A stretch of DNA of 64,000 nucleotides from Staphylococcus kloosii (lineage in GTDB: Bacteria; Bacillota; Bacilli; Staphylococcales; Staphylococcaceae): NCBI RefSeq assembly GCF_003019255.1, contig NZ_CP027846.1, positions 1,860,001-1,924,000 on the forward strand, given 5' to 3'. The notes beneath the pieces were generated by a model that saw only the letters and a list, made by a program, of their open reading frames with translations, did no database searches and was not told the DNA's origin. The position numbers were made by a program, and so were the translations under genes. Of this stretch, positions 40,438 through 51,255 are shown one piece after another. How positions within the stretch are numbered: the stretch's first letter is position 1; each line of letters begins with the position of its first letter.

Positions 40438-40465
40438 AAGTATAATTATAGAAGTATTATATTAT

Positions 40466-42589
40466 TTATCTTTCAACTTCAACCATTTCGTATGCTTCGA
40501 TGATGTCGCCTTCTTTAAGATCATTAAATTTCTCAACTGTAATACCACATTCATATCCTTGAGCTACTTCTTTAACGTCATCTTTGTAACGTTTTAAAGT
40601 ATCTAATTCACCTTCGAATTGTACTACACCATCTCTAATTACACGTACGCCAGCATTACGCGTAATTTTACCATCAGTTACATAACTACCTGCGATAGTA
40701 CCAACTTTAGAAACTTTGAATGTTTGACGAACTTCTGCTTGACCAATAACTTGTTCTTCAAATTCTGGATCAAGTAGACCTTTCATCGCTGATTCAATTT
40801 CTTCAATTACGTTGTATATTACACGGTGTAAACGCATATCTACATTTTCAGCTTCGGCAGCACGTTTAGCTCCACTATCCGGTCTAACGTTAAAGCCGAT
40901 AATAATACCATTAGATGCATTAGCCAAAGTAACGTCTGATTCATTAATTGCACCTACAGCAGTGTGAATAATTCTAACATTAACGCCTTCAACGTCTATT
41001 TTCATAAGTGATGCGGCTAATGCTTCAACTGAACCTTGAACGTCACCTTTAATAATAACATTTAAGTCTTTCATTTCGCCTTGCTTCATTTGTTCAAATA
41101 AGTTGTCTAATGAAACGTTTTTACTTTCTTGACGTTGTTGTAAAATATTTTCTTCGTGACGTGCTTCACCAATTCTTCTAGCTTGTTTTTCATCAGAGAA
41201 TACAACAAAACGGTCACCTGCTTGAGGCACATCGTTAATACCTGTAATTTCAACAGGAGTAGAAGGGCCCGCAGTTTTAATTCTTTGTCCAAGATCATTT
41301 ACCATAGCACGGATACGACCATACGTATTACCTACTACAAGTGAATCTCCAACATTTAACGTACCATTTTGTACTAATAAAGATGCTGATGGGCCACGCG
41401 ATTTATCTAATTCAGCTTCAATAACTGTACCAACTGCACGGTTATTTGGATTAGCTTTTAATTCTTGTACTTCTGATACAAGTACAATCATTTCTAATAA
41501 ATTATCGATACCATCACCACTTAGTGCTGAAAGTGGTACGAAAATTGTATCGCCGCCCCAATCTTCAGGAATTAAACCGTATTCTGTTAATTCTTGCATA
41601 ACACGGTCAGGGTTTGATGTTGGTTTATCAATTTTATTAACAGCAACGATTGTAGGAACATTAGCTTCTTTAGCATGATTGATTGCTTCAATAGTTTGTG
41701 GCATTACACCATCATCAGCTGCAACTACTAAAATTGTTATGTCTGTAACTTGAGCACCACGTGCACGCATAGTAGTAAAAGCAGCATGTCCTGGTGTATC
41801 TAAGAAAGTAATAGTTTTTCCTTCATTTTCTATTTGATAAGCACCAATATGTTGCGTAATACCACCTGCTTCACCAGCTGTTACTTTAGTGTGGCGAATA
41901 GAGTCTAATAATGTCGTTTTACCATGGTCAACGTGTCCCATAATTGTAACAACGGCAGGTCTTTCAATTGCATCTTCATCGTCAGTTGCATCTTCGAAGT
42001 AAATAGCTAAATCTTCTTCATCTACAACTTCTTCTTTTTCAAGTTCTACGCCATATTCATCTACGATAACTTCTAAAGTTTCATCATCTAATGATTGGTT
42101 AATATTCGCCATGATTCCTAATAAGAAAAGTTTTTTAATAACATCAGAAGATTCAACATTTAATTTGTCAGCAAGTTCACCTACAGTTATACCGTCTTGA
42201 TACGTAATTTTAGAAGGTGTTTCTTTTGTTGCTTGTTGCTCTTTATTATTTTGTTTGTTGTGTTTCTTGTTGTTTTTATTATTTTGCTTTTTGTTATTTT
42301 GTTTCTTATTATTTTTAGCGTCTTTTTTGTTGCCTTGAGCAGGTTTTTGAGAACTTTGTTGTTTTTTATTGTCTTGTTTTTGACCTTGTTCTTTAGATTG
42401 TTGAGCTTGGCCATTATCTTTTTGATTGTTGTCTTTTTTATAAATTTTGTCTAAAGCAACAATTTGGTTGTCTTCTAACGCTTGCATATGGTTAGAAACC
42501 TCAACGTTCATTTTCTTAAGTTCATCTATAACATCTTTACTTTTTAAATTTAATTCTTTGGCATATTCGTAAATTCTTTTTTTACTCAT
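40466..42589 (-). CDS. infB: Translation initiation factor IF-2
   Basis: GTPase that places initiator fMet-tRNA on the 30S subunit and promotes subunit joining. The 707-residue protein has an IF2_N helical domain at the start ([20 protein letters not shown]). A linker of Lys, Gln and Asn runs (about 55-125) follows. The G domain has G1 GHVDHGKT (218-225), G3 DTPGHAAF and G4 NKID, and the C-terminal domains II-IV include the fMet-tRNA-binding C2. Last gene of the rimP-nusA-rnpM-ylxQ-infB operon, with its own terminator. Confidence 0.97.
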   Translation of the reverse strand: MSKKRIYEYAKELNLKSKDVIDELKKMNVEVSNHMQALEDNQIVALDKIYKKDNNQKDNGQAQQSKEQGQKQDNKKQQSSQKPAQGNKKDAKNNKKQNNKKQNNKNNKKHNKQNNKEQQATKETPSKITYQDGITVGELADKLNVESSDVIKKLFLLGIMANINQSLDDETLEVIVDEYGVELEKEEVVDEEDLAIYFEDATDDEDAIERPAVVTIMGHVDHGKTTLLDSIRHTKVTAGEAGGITQHIGAYQIENEGKTITFLDTPGHAAFTTMRARGAQVTDITILVVAADDGVMPQTIEAINHAKEANVPTIVAVNKIDKPTSNPDRVMQELTEYGLIPEDWGGDTIFVPLSALSGDGIDNLLEMIVLVSEVQELKANPNNRAVGTVIEAELDKSRGPSASLLVQNGTLNVGDSLVVGNTYGRIRAMVNDLGQRIKTAGPSTPVEITGINDVPQAGDRFVVFSDEKQARRIGEARHEENILQQRQESKNVSLDNLFEQMKQGEMKDLNVIIKGDVQGSVEALAASLMKIDVEGVNVRIIHTAVGAINESDVTLANASNGIIIGFNVRPDSGAKRAAEAENVDMRLHRVIYNVIEEIESAMKGLLDPEFEEQVIGQAEVRQTFKVSKVGTIAGSYVTDGKITRNAGVRVIRDGVVQFEGELDTLKRYKDDVKEVAQGYECGITVEKFNDLKEGDIIEAYEMVEVER

Positions 42590-42593
42590 ATAG

Positions 42594-42911
42594 TCACTCC
42601 TTACGATATTCTTCTATCATTGACAATAACTTTTTTGCAAAACCTTGGTCAGTAATTCCTACGTTAACACGTTCTGCTTTACCTAAAGCTTGTCCTAGTT
42701 CTGATCTAGTTCCAAATATACGAAATGATATATGGTAACTTTCACATTTGTTCTTTATTACTTTTTTCGTGTTCTCTGAAGCGTCCTCAGCTATAATGAC
42801 GAGTTGGATTTTATGTTTTTTTATTTCGTTGATAATGACTGATTCACCTGTCTTAACTTTTCCCGCTCGCATAGCTAATCCCAAAAAATTTACGATTTTC
42901 TCTTTCATCAT
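42594..42911 (-). CDS. YlxQ, L7Ae-family RNA-binding protein
   Basis: A 105-residue protein of the L7Ae/L30e/S12e family, which binds kink-turn RNA. It is recognised by [19 protein letters not shown] near the start and [16 protein letters not shown]. Its ATG overlaps the TGA stop of ylxR (ATGA), so translation is coupled. Typical position between ylxR and infB. The RNA target is not known in staphylococci. Confidence 0.9.
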   Translation of the reverse strand: MMKEKIVNFLGLAMRAGKVKTGESVIINEIKKHKIQLVIIAEDASENTKKVIKNKCESYHISFRIFGTRSELGQALGKAERVNVGITDQGFAKKLLSMIEEYRKE

Positions 42912-43192
42912 TTAGGTATCTCTTCACGATAAATCAGACGTATTATTTCTTTATAAACTGGATCTAAAGTTTCAGCATCTGATTTAAAGTATTTTTCAAG
43001 CACGCCTTTTTGTTGCGCTTTTTCAACTTCATTTACATCTTTAGAAACATAAGCACCACGACCTTGTTTTTTACCTGTCGCATCTGCAAATATTTCCCCT
43101 TCTTTATTAATGACGACCCTAATCATGTCTTTCTTAGGATGCATTTCATTAGAAAGGATACATTTTCGCATTGGAATTTTTTTCTTTTTCAT
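42908..43192 (-). CDS. rnpM: YlxR family protein (RNase P modulator RnpM)
   Basis: A 94-residue basic protein of the DUF448/YlxR family. The Bacillus homologue binds RNase P RNA and modulates its activity. The hallmark is the conserved start PMRKCILSNEMHPKKDMIRV followed by KKQGRGAYVSKD. It lies between nusA and ylxQ, overlapping the latter by four bases. Confidence 0.9.
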   Translation of the reverse strand: MKKKKIPMRKCILSNEMHPKKDMIRVVINKEGEIFADATGKKQGRGAYVSKDVNEVEKAQQKGVLEKYFKSDAETLDPVYKEIIRLIYREEIPK

Positions 43193-43215
43193 AAAGTAAT
43201 CACTCCAATTATTTA

Positions 43216-44346
43216 TTAAGCATCAAGATTATTGTCTTCATTTTCTTCATCAAGTTCATTAGATTCTGTAACTACTTCGTCTAATGAATTACTAGGATAT
43301 ACGCCAGCTTCACGTGCATCACTTTCTGATTTGATATCAATTTTCCAACCCGTTAGTTTGGCAGCTAAACGAGCGTTTTGTCCACGTTTACCAATAGCTA
43401 ATGATAATTGATAATCAGGTACTACTACTATAGTAGATTGATTTTCTTCGTCAACAATAACTTCAAGCACTTGAGATGGGCTCAATGCGTTACGTACAAA
43501 TACTTTTGGATCTTCATCCCATTGCACGATATCAATTTTTTCGCCACCAAGTTCATCTACGACAGCTTCAACACGAGCACCTTTTGAACCAACGCATGCG
43601 CCGACTGCATCGATGTCTGGATTATCAGAGTGTACACTAATTTTAGAACGATCGCCCGCTTCACGTGCAACTGATTTAACAATTACTGTACCATCAAAGA
43701 TTTCTGGAACTTCTTGTTCGAATAAACGTTTTAATAGGCCTGGATGACTTCTTGAAACGTAAATTTGAGGTCCTTTAGTAGTTTGCTCTACTTTGTTTAC
43801 AAATACTTTAATACGTTCGTTTGGAATGTATTTTTCATTTGGACTTCTTTCTGCTTCAGATAATACTGCTTCAGTGCGTCCTAAGTTTACATAAACATAA
43901 CGATGGTCAACTCTGTCAATTAATCCTGTTACTATATCTTCTTCTTTATCGATAAACTCATCGTATAAAATTTCTCTTTCAGCATCTCTTAGACGTTGCA
44001 TAACCGCTTGTTTTGCAGCTTGTGCGCCTACACGTCCAAAGTCACTTGGTGTCACATCTTCTTCGTAAATGTCACCTATTTCATATGCTGGATTTTTAAC
44101 TAATGCTGTACTTAAATCGATTTCATCTCTGTCATCGAACACTTCTTCTACAACATTTTTTCTTGCTATAACTTTGAAGATGCCTTCATCCATATTTAAT
44201 TCTACACGTACGTTGCGCGCACTATCGTAGTTTTTCTTGTAAGCAGTAATCAACGCTGCTTCGATAGCATCAATTAATACTTCTCTTGGTATTTTCTTTT
44301 CTTTTTCTAAATATTCAGTAGCTAATAATAGTTCATTACTTGACAC
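43216..44346 (-). CDS. nusA: Transcription termination/antitermination factor NusA
   Basis: RNA polymerase-binding factor that stabilises pausing and hairpin-dependent termination. The 376-residue protein has an N-terminal RNAP-binding domain (about 1-130), an S1 domain, and two KH domains ([14 protein letters not shown] and [15 protein letters not shown]). It ends in a short acidic tail; the acidic repeats of proteobacterial NusA are absent, as usual for Firmicutes. GTG start after GGAGGG. NusA may act on the attenuator-like hairpin at the head of this operon (44861-44887). Confidence 0.97.
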   Translation of the reverse strand: MSSNELLLATEYLEKEKKIPREVLIDAIEAALITAYKKNYDSARNVRVELNMDEGIFKVIARKNVVEEVFDDRDEIDLSTALVKNPAYEIGDIYEEDVTPSDFGRVGAQAAKQAVMQRLRDAEREILYDEFIDKEEDIVTGLIDRVDHRYVYVNLGRTEAVLSEAERSPNEKYIPNERIKVFVNKVEQTTKGPQIYVSRSHPGLLKRLFEQEVPEIFDGTVIVKSVAREAGDRSKISVHSDNPDIDAVGACVGSKGARVEAVVDELGGEKIDIVQWDEDPKVFVRNALSPSQVLEVIVDEENQSTIVVVPDYQLSLAIGKRGQNARLAAKLTGWKIDIKSESDAREAGVYPSNSLDEVVTESNELDEENEDNNLDA

Positions 44347-44366
44347 TATTAACCCTCCTAATCAAC

Positions 44367-44834
44367 TTAAAGCATTACAGAATGACGTGCTTTAGCTATT
44401 TTATTTCTTGGTATTTCAATTGTTTTAGTTTTAGCTTTTTCTTTAACTTCCATGACAATAGTATCTTCATTAACCGATTGTAATGTGCCTAACCATTCCT
44501 TATCACCCTCGATTGGCGCATAGAGAGAGACAAAGATAGGTTTTGTAATTGCATTTTGGAAATCTTGTTCTTTTTTTATCGGTCTTTCAGCACCAGGTGA
44601 AGCAACATCTAAATAATACATTTGTTCTATAGGATCGTTTTTGTCCATTACTTCACTTATTTTCTCGGATGCTAATGTACAGTCATTTAAGTCAACGCCA
44701 CCCTCTTTATCGATAGAAATACGTAAAAAATGATCTTTACCTTCTTTAGTAAATTCGACATCTACTAATTCAAAATTCAAGTCATCCAAAACGGGTTTAA
44801 TTAGCGCTTCAACTTCTTGGTCTATTTTACTCAT
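44367..44834 (-). CDS. rimP: Ribosome maturation factor RimP
   Basis: Assembly factor for the 30S subunit. A 155-residue protein from the ATG at 44834, which follows AAGGAGG by eight bases; a start 48 bases upstream would lie inside the hairpin leader and lacks a site. The family core FELVDVEFTKEGKDHFLRI and YYLDVASPGAERPI is visible, with the C-terminal SH3-like domain after it. First gene of the rimP-nusA-rnpM-ylxQ-infB operon. Confidence 0.95.
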   Translation of the reverse strand: MSKIDQEVEALIKPVLDDLNFELVDVEFTKEGKDHFLRISIDKEGGVDLNDCTLASEKISEVMDKNDPIEQMYYLDVASPGAERPIKKEQDFQNAITKPIFVSLYAPIEGDKEWLGTLQSVNEDTIVMEVKEKAKTKTIEIPRNKIAKARHSVML

Positions 44835-44860
44835 GCTGGCCTCCTTTTTTGACAAATAGA

Positions 44861-44887
44861 AAAGAGCGGGTAATATGCCCACTCTTC
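44861..44887 (-). terminator. Hairpin with T-tract in the rimP leader (attenuator candidate)
   Basis: On the minus strand GAGTGGGCATATTACCCGCTC folds with a short loop (GAG.GGG / CCC.CTC) and is followed by TTTTCTATTT. It lies downstream of the rimP promoter (44917-44925) and upstream of the rimP start. It can therefore attenuate the rimP operon itself as well as stop polC read-through. Confidence 0.7.
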
Positions 44888-44916
44888 CTGCTTGAGTTTA
44901 ATCTTTTAACAATAAT

Positions 44917-44947
44917 ATTATACCATATGTTCATGATGCGCACAAAC
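44917..44947 (-). promoter_or_regulatory. Promoter of the rimP-nusA-infB operon
   Basis: Extended -10 TGGTATAAT (44917-44925 on the minus strand); about 17 bases upstream is a weak -35, TTGTGC. Predicted start near 44910, giving a leader of about 76 bases. Confidence 0.6.
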
Positions 44948-45022
44948 GGCATCATTTATTAACGTTTTGCAACAATATAATATACGTATAAATACATTGT
45001 TTGTATGCTTGTAAGCTCACTG

Positions 45023-48000
45023 CTACATATCAAATATAGATAATTGTGCTTTATCTGGTAAGTCTGGTAATGAGCCTAATTCATCTAAATAATCAATAAC
45101 TTTTTGTGATAAACCAGCTTTTTTGTTTAAATCTTCTTTAGATAAAAATGGTCCTTCTTCCCTAGCATCGACAATACGTTTTGCAACATTTTCACCAAGA
45201 CCAGGTACTGCTATAAACGGAGGTATTAATGTGTCACCTTCAATAACAAATTCAAACGACTTACTCTTTTCTAAACTTACTGGTTGCATACGATAGCCTC
45301 TGTGTGCCATTTCATTCATAATTTCTAGCACAGTCAAAGTATCTTTTTCTTTTTTACCTAAATCCATATATTTAGAATACATGTCTTTGACAGTATTACG
45401 TATGCTCTCTTTATCTTTAATCATTGAAATTAAATCAAAGTCTGATGCTCTTACTGTAAAATAACTCGCATAGTAATATAAAGGATGATGCACTTTAAAG
45501 TAAGCAATTCTTACTGCCATTAATACATAGGCAGCAGCATGGGCTTTAGGGAACATGTATTTAATTTTTCTACATGAATCTAAATACCAATCGGGTACTT
45601 CGTTTTCGACCATAGCTTCTACCATATCATCAGTTAAACCTTTACCTTTACGCACAAATTCCATCGTTTTAAAGGCAAGTGATGGTTCTAAACCGTTATA
45701 CATTAAATACACCATTATATCGTCACGACAACAGATTACACTTGATAAGTCACAAGTACCTGAACGAATTAAGTCTTGCGCATTTCCTAACCACACATCA
45801 GTACCATGTGATAGTCCTGAAATTCTAACTAATTCTGAAAATGTTGTCGGCTTCGTGTCTTCTAACATTTGTCTTACGAAACCAGTACCGAACTCTGGCA
45901 CGCCGAAAGTTCCTGTTTTACATAAAATTTCATCTTCTGTAACGCCTAACGATTGTGGCGAACTAAAGATGCCCATTGTATCTTTATCATCAACTGGTAT
46001 GGTTTTTGGATCAATACCTGATAAATCTTGCAACATACGAATCATGGTTGGATCATCGTGTCCTAGTATATCAAGTTTTAACACATTATCATGGATAGAA
46101 TGGAAGTCAAAGTGTGTTGTCATCCAAGACGCCGATTGGTCATCTGCTGGGAATTGCACAGGCGTGAAATCATAAATATCCATGTAATCTGGCACAACGA
46201 TAATACCGCCTGGGTGCTGACCAGTTGTACGTTTAACGCCCGTACAGCCTTTAACAAGTCTATCTACCTCAGCACCACGTTTATGAATTCCTTGATCATT
46301 TAAAAAGCCTTTAACGAAACCAAATGCAGTTTTCTCGGCTACGGTACCAATCGTACCTGCACGGAATACCTTATCGTCACCGAACAATTCTTTAGTGTAA
46401 TTATGTGCTTCTGGTTGATATTCACCACTGAAGTTTAAGTCAATATCGGGTACTTTATCCCCTTTGAAACCTAAGAACGTTTCGAAAGGTATGTCTTGTC
46501 CTTCTTTGATAAGTTCACTGCCACACGTGTCGCAATTTTTATCTGGTAAATCAAACCCTGACCCTACAGAACCATCATCAAAGAATTCACTCGTTTTACA
46601 TTTTGGACAAATATAATGTGGTGGCAATGGATTAACCTCTGTAATTTCTGTCATCGTTGCTACGAAACTAGAACCTACGGAACCACGTGACCCTACTAGA
46701 TAACCATCATCTAATGATTTCTTAACAAGTCGTTGAGAAATTAAATAAATTACTGAGAAACCATTACCTATAATACTTTCGAGTTCTTTTTCTAATCTAT
46801 CAATAACGATTTGAGGTAAATCTTCACCATATAATGCTTTAGCGTTAGAATAACTCAATTCGCGAATTTCATCGTTTGCGCCTTCCATTCGTGGTGTATA
46901 TAACTCATCTTTAATAGGAACGACACGTTCAATTTGGTCTGCTAATTTATTTGTATTTGTTATGACAATTTCTTTTGCTAAATCTTCACCCAAGAAATGG
47001 AATTCATCTAGCATTTCATCCGTTGTTCTAAAATGAGCTTCCGGCAATGTTGAACGATTCAAAGGATTTCCGGGTTGAGATGCAATTAAAATCTTACGCG
47101 CAATAGCGTCATGTTCAAATAAATAATGTGCATTACCTGTTGCAATTACAGGAATATCTGCAGCTTCTCCAGCTTTCATTAAACGATCATATATTTCATG
47201 AAGCGTTTCATTATCTCTAATTAATTCTCTATCAATTAAATCTTGATACAGTGCTGGTGGTTGCATTTCAATAAAGTCATAGTATTTAGCAATTTTTTCT
47301 ACTTGTGTTTGATCTTTTTGCATGACTGCAGTGAATAATTCACCTTCGTCACAAGCAGTACCTACTAATAAACCTTCACGATGTTCGTCTAATAATGATC
47401 GTGGGATTCTAGGTGTACGATAATAATATTTTACTAGTGACGCACTCACAATTTTGAATAAGTTTTTTAAACCTTCTTGGTTTTGAACAATAAGGGTCAC
47501 ATGATTCGGTCTAGCACGTTTATATGCATCTTCATTTGTTAAAGATTTATTGATGTCTTGATGATTACTTACATTTAATTCTTCAAGTTGTTTTAACATT
47601 TTAATAAACATATATGCCGTTGCTTCGGTATCATAAATAGCTCTGTGATGTTGTGTAAGTTCAACGCCATATTTTTTAGCTAAGAAGTTTAAACCGTGCT
47701 TACCATATTCAGTGTTAATTGTTCTAGAGAGTTCTAGTGTATCGATAACACCGTTAGTCGATGGTCCAAAGCCAGCACGCTCATAACCTGTATCAATAAA
47801 GCCCATATCGAATGAAGCATTATGTGCAACGAAAATTGCATCGCCTACCCATTCTTTAAACTCTGTTAACACATCGTTAATTTCAGGGGCATCTACTAAC
47901 ATATCATCAGAAATATGCGTTAAATTTTTAATCGTTTCAGATAGTCGTTCATGAGGGTTACTAAAACGTTCAAATTTATCTATAATTTCCCCTTCTTTAA

Positions 48001-49339
48001 CTTTCACGGCGGCTAATTCAATGATTTTGTCATACTGGTTAGATAAACCGGTAGTCTCAACGTCAAAAACGACATACGTAGCATCTTTTAAGTTTCTGTC
48101 CGTAGGTTTATAAGCTATCGGTACACCATCGTCTACTAGCATACCTTCCATGCCATAAATCATTTTAATATCATTTTTCTCAGCCGCAGCATGCGCATCT
48201 GGGAATGCTTGTACGACATTATGGTCAGTTACAGCAATGGCTTTATGTCCCCATTTGGCTGCTTGTTCAACATAAGCACTAATATTAGGAATACCATCCA
48301 TTTGACTCATAGAAGTGTGTAAATGAAATTCAACTCTTTTTTCGTCGGCTTTATCTTGTTTTGAAACTTTCTTTATTTCTTCGATGTCCGACATCATCAT
48401 TACTAAATCTCTGACGAACGTATCTTCCTCTATACGACCTTGGGCACGTACCCATTTACCTACACTTAATGCTTTGAAATGCGCTAAATCATCTTTATTT
48501 TTACGAGTGAACATTTTTAACACAAGAGAATCAGTATAGTCAGTTACTTTTAATTCTACGATATGTCTACCACTTTTTAATTCTTTAAGGTTAATATCAA
48601 AAATGACACCTTCGACTGCTACTTTAAATTCTTCTTCAATAATATTTTCGATTGGTCGCACGCTTTCAACTTGGATTGGTTTACCAATCTGACATTTACT
48701 TACGGCACTTTCGTTATTATCTTGTTGTTTTACTTTTTCAGCTTTCATTTTTTCTAATTTTTCAGTAGCTTCACGCGCACTCTTTTCATCTTCTTCTTGA
48801 ATATGTGCTTCTAATGATGCTAAATCTTCATCTGAATTATCATTATTTGTTTCAAAAATCACTTTATTAATATTAAAGCCACATTGTTTAAATGCTTTAA
48901 CTAAGCTACCGTTACACACTTTATCAAAATGATTGCCTTCAACATCATTTTGACAGACAACCTTAATTACTTCACCAGACATAATAAGTTTCTTTTGTTT
49001 TAGCTGGCCTTTTACTTTTGGTGATAAGTTAGTTTGGTCAATACAATAATTGAAATATTTTAATGCATGTTCATCTTGATTTGATGTATCTTCAATTTCA
49101 AATTGCCATTCTACATGCGCAATAGATTTAAATTCTTCAGTCACGGCGTTAGTAAAAAGTAAGTAATCTTCATATGATAAAAAGCGCGGTAATTTAATTT
49201 GAAGCATCCATGATCTATTTTTAGAGGAGACATCTATACGTGTTAATTCTCCCTGTTCTAATATATCTTGGTCTAACTGATTCGCAATTTTAATTTGATC
49301 AGCTAGTATTTTAAATTTTTCTTGATTTGTCATTGCCAT
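45023..49339 (-). CDS. polC: DNA polymerase III PolC, alpha subunit of the Gram-positive type
   Basis: Replicative DNA polymerase with its own proofreading exonuclease. The 1438-residue protein has, in order: an N-terminal domain and OB fold; a PHP domain (RVEFHLHTSMSQMDG) split by the 3'-5' exonuclease, with D426-V-E428-T-T-G motif I; a zinc-binding pair CPKC and CDTC; the polymerase core around GDKVPDIDLNFSGEY; and a terminal helix-hairpin-helix. The ATG at 49339 follows GGTGG by eight bases. It has terminators on both sides and is transcribed alone. Confidence 0.98.
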   Translation of the reverse strand: MAMTNQEKFKILADQIKIANQLDQDILEQGELTRIDVSSKNRSWMLQIKLPRFLSYEDYLLFTNAVTEEFKSIAHVEWQFEIEDTSNQDEHALKYFNYCIDQTNLSPKVKGQLKQKKLIMSGEVIKVVCQNDVEGNHFDKVCNGSLVKAFKQCGFNINKVIFETNNDNSDEDLASLEAHIQEEDEKSAREATEKLEKMKAEKVKQQDNNESAVSKCQIGKPIQVESVRPIENIIEEEFKVAVEGVIFDINLKELKSGRHIVELKVTDYTDSLVLKMFTRKNKDDLAHFKALSVGKWVRAQGRIEEDTFVRDLVMMMSDIEEIKKVSKQDKADEKRVEFHLHTSMSQMDGIPNISAYVEQAAKWGHKAIAVTDHNVVQAFPDAHAAAEKNDIKMIYGMEGMLVDDGVPIAYKPTDRNLKDATYVVFDVETTGLSNQYDKIIELAAVKVKEGEIIDKFERFSNPHERLSETIKNLTHISDDMLVDAPEINDVLTEFKEWVGDAIFVAHNASFDMGFIDTGYERAGFGPSTNGVIDTLELSRTINTEYGKHGLNFLAKKYGVELTQHHRAIYDTEATAYMFIKMLKQLEELNVSNHQDINKSLTNEDAYKRARPNHVTLIVQNQEGLKNLFKIVSASLVKYYYRTPRIPRSLLDEHREGLLVGTACDEGELFTAVMQKDQTQVEKIAKYYDFIEMQPPALYQDLIDRELIRDNETLHEIYDRLMKAGEAADIPVIATGNAHYLFEHDAIARKILIASQPGNPLNRSTLPEAHFRTTDEMLDEFHFLGEDLAKEIVITNTNKLADQIERVVPIKDELYTPRMEGANDEIRELSYSNAKALYGEDLPQIVIDRLEKELESIIGNGFSVIYLISQRLVKKSLDDGYLVGSRGSVGSSFVATMTEITEVNPLPPHYICPKCKTSEFFDDGSVGSGFDLPDKNCDTCGSELIKEGQDIPFETFLGFKGDKVPDIDLNFSGEYQPEAHNYTKELFGDDKVFRAGTIGTVAEKTAFGFVKGFLNDQGIHKRGAEVDRLVKGCTGVKRTTGQHPGGIIVVPDYMDIYDFTPVQFPADDQSASWMTTHFDFHSIHDNVLKLDILGHDDPTMIRMLQDLSGIDPKTIPVDDKDTMGIFSSPQSLGVTEDEILCKTGTFGVPEFGTGFVRQMLEDTKPTTFSELVRISGLSHGTDVWLGNAQDLIRSGTCDLSSVICCRDDIMVYLMYNGLEPSLAFKTMEFVRKGKGLTDDMVEAMVENEVPDWYLDSCRKIKYMFPKAHAAAYVLMAVRIAYFKVHHPLYYYASYFTVRASDFDLISMIKDKESIRNTVKDMYSKYMDLGKKEKDTLTVLEIMNEMAHRGYRMQPVSLEKSKSFEFVIEGDTLIPPFIAVPGLGENVAKRIVDAREEGPFLSKEDLNKKAGLSQKVIDYLDELGSLPDLPDKAQLSIFDM

Positions 49340-49436
49340 GACGGTAACCACCTTACTTTATAATACACTGATTATAGACAGCGCTTATCGATTCAATTAT
49401 GTAACTTTGCATGCTAATAATCTTAATCTCTATAAT

Positions 49437-49470
49437 AAATGCACCATTGCGTATATACAATGATGCATTT
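49437..49470 (-). terminator. Probable terminator after proS
   Basis: On the minus strand ATGCATCATTG pairs with CAATGGTGCAT (wobble allowed) around a 9-base loop, followed by TTATTAT. It is about 60 bases past the proS stop. The T-tract is weak. Confidence 0.55.
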
Positions 49471-49531
49471 GTCAGAAGCAGATAAAATACTAATACATTA
49501 TAACAAAATATTAATAGCTCTGCTTGTCATG

Positions 49532-51235
49532 TTATTTAACTTTTTCATATAACGCTTTTGCGTAATCTACTAAATCATCGACGTGAACGTCTTCACTTTC
49601 ACCTGTATCTCTTCTTTTCACTTCTACGATGCCTTCTGCTGCATTTTTACCGATAACGACTCTAACTGGTAACCCAATTAAATCTGCGTCATTAAATTTA
49701 ACGCCAGCACGTTCTTTACGGTCATCGTATAAAACATCAAATGAATTTTTCAAGGAAGCGTATAGTTGATCTCCTAATTCACGTTGTTCATCTTTTTTAG
49801 GATTTAACGTAATTAAATGTAAATCGAATGGTGCTACTGATTTTGGCCAAATGATACCATTGTCGTCATTATTTTGTTCTACAATAGCACTTAATGTTCT
49901 AGAAACACCAATACCATAACAACCCATTAATAATGGTTTAGCTTTACCTTGATTATCTAAAATTGTGGCATTCATAGCTTCAGAATATTTTGTACCAAGT
50001 TTAAACACTTGTCCTACTTCAATTCCTTCGGCAAAATGTGCTTTTCCAGAACCATCTGCAAGTGGCTCACCTTCTAAAATAAATCTAAAGTCTCCATATG
50101 CATCAACGTTAAAGTCTCTACCAACATTAGCATTCACTAAATGATAGCCGTCTTCATTCGCACCAACTACAATATTATTTAAATCTTGTAATGCATTGTC
50201 TGCATAAATTTTAATATCTTTTTCAAATATTGGGCCTAATGAACCTGGATTCGCACCTAATAAATTAACGATTTCTGATTGCGTTGCAAGTTCAATGTTG
50301 TCAGTTTCAAAGTAAGACTTTAACTTCACATCGTTAATTTCATGATGGCCACGTACTAAAATCATAATAAATTCGCCATCGACTTTAAAAATCATAGATT
50401 TTGTAATTTCATCTAATGGTCTATCTAAGAAATCAGCTAATTCTTGCGCCGTATGTACATTTGGTGTTTCAATTTTAGCTAATGCTTCTACAGGTTGATG
50501 TTTTTCATTTGGTTCGTAAAGAACTTCAGCCTTTTCTATGTTTGCCGCGTAATCGCTATTTTCACTATAAACGATAGTGTCTTCACCAATATCACTTAAG
50601 GCCATAAATTCATGTGTATGATTACCGCCGATAGCACCAGAATCGGCTAACACTGGACGTGCGTTAATACCTGAACGTGAAAAAATTCTTTTGTATGCTT
50701 CATACATATCTTGATATGTTGCATCTAAAGATTCTTCATCGACATGGAATGAATAAGCATCTTTCATTATAAATTCTCTACCACGTAATAAACCAAAACG
50801 TGGACGTTTTTCATCACGATATTTTGATTGAATTTGGAATAAAGTCAGTGGCAATTGTTTATATGATTTTAATTCATCTCGAACGATAGATGTCACGACT
50901 TCTTCATGTGTAGGTCCAAGTGCAAATTCACGACCGTGACGGTCTGTTAAACGCATCAGTTCAGCACCATAAGAACCCCAACGACCTGATTCTTCCCATA
51001 ATTCAGCTTGTTGTAACGCAGGCATTAAAATTTCAACTGCATCGATACTTTCCATTTCTTCACGTATGATAGCTTCAAGATTATTTAATACGCGAGTGGC
51101 TAGTGGTAAATAACTGTAAATCCCACTAGTACTTTGTTTAATAAGCCCTGCTTTTAATAATAGTCTGTGACTAAGTGCTTCTGCACCGGCAGGAACCTCT
51201 TTCATAGTTGGTATAAAGACCTTAGATTGTTTCAT
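49532..51235 (-). CDS. proS: Prolyl-tRNA synthetase ProS (bacterial type with editing domain)
   Basis: Class II aminoacyl-tRNA synthetase that charges tRNA-Pro. The 567-residue protein has motif 2 [23 protein letters not shown], an inserted YbaK-like editing domain (about 225-405), motif 3 [10 protein letters not shown], and a C-terminal anticodon-binding domain. ATG start with a GAGAGGAG site. It follows rseP by 20 bases, so the two are co-transcribed. I see no T-box leader in front. Confidence 0.97.
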   Translation of the reverse strand: MKQSKVFIPTMKEVPAGAEALSHRLLLKAGLIKQSTSGIYSYLPLATRVLNNLEAIIREEMESIDAVEILMPALQQAELWEESGRWGSYGAELMRLTDRHGREFALGPTHEEVVTSIVRDELKSYKQLPLTLFQIQSKYRDEKRPRFGLLRGREFIMKDAYSFHVDEESLDATYQDMYEAYKRIFSRSGINARPVLADSGAIGGNHTHEFMALSDIGEDTIVYSENSDYAANIEKAEVLYEPNEKHQPVEALAKIETPNVHTAQELADFLDRPLDEITKSMIFKVDGEFIMILVRGHHEINDVKLKSYFETDNIELATQSEIVNLLGANPGSLGPIFEKDIKIYADNALQDLNNIVVGANEDGYHLVNANVGRDFNVDAYGDFRFILEGEPLADGSGKAHFAEGIEVGQVFKLGTKYSEAMNATILDNQGKAKPLLMGCYGIGVSRTLSAIVEQNNDDNGIIWPKSVAPFDLHLITLNPKKDEQRELGDQLYASLKNSFDVLYDDRKERAGVKFNDADLIGLPVRVVIGKNAAEGIVEVKRRDTGESEDVHVDDLVDYAKALYEKVK

Positions 51236-51255
51236 ACACTTTTACTCCTCTCTCG

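Noticed and set aside
37980..40460. Mobile element carrying the infB/rbfA insertion
   Set aside because: I searched by eye for terminal inverted repeats, transposase or integrase genes and target duplications and saw none. The repeats at 38121-38236 are internal and look like operators.
40361..40597. 78-codon plus-strand open frame over the infB 3' end and terminator
   Set aside because: It runs through the infB terminator hairpin and into infB antisense and has no ribosome binding site.
42187..42454. Open frames on both strands over the Lys/Gln/Asn-rich infB linker
   Set aside because: Low-complexity repeats in infB keep other frames open; codons of the IF-2 linker explain the sequence.
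45555..46175. 206-codon plus-strand open frame inside polC
   Set aside because: It lies wholly within polC in the opposite strand, has no ribosome binding site and a Ser/Thr/Ile-rich shadow composition. PolC is intact and highly conserved there.
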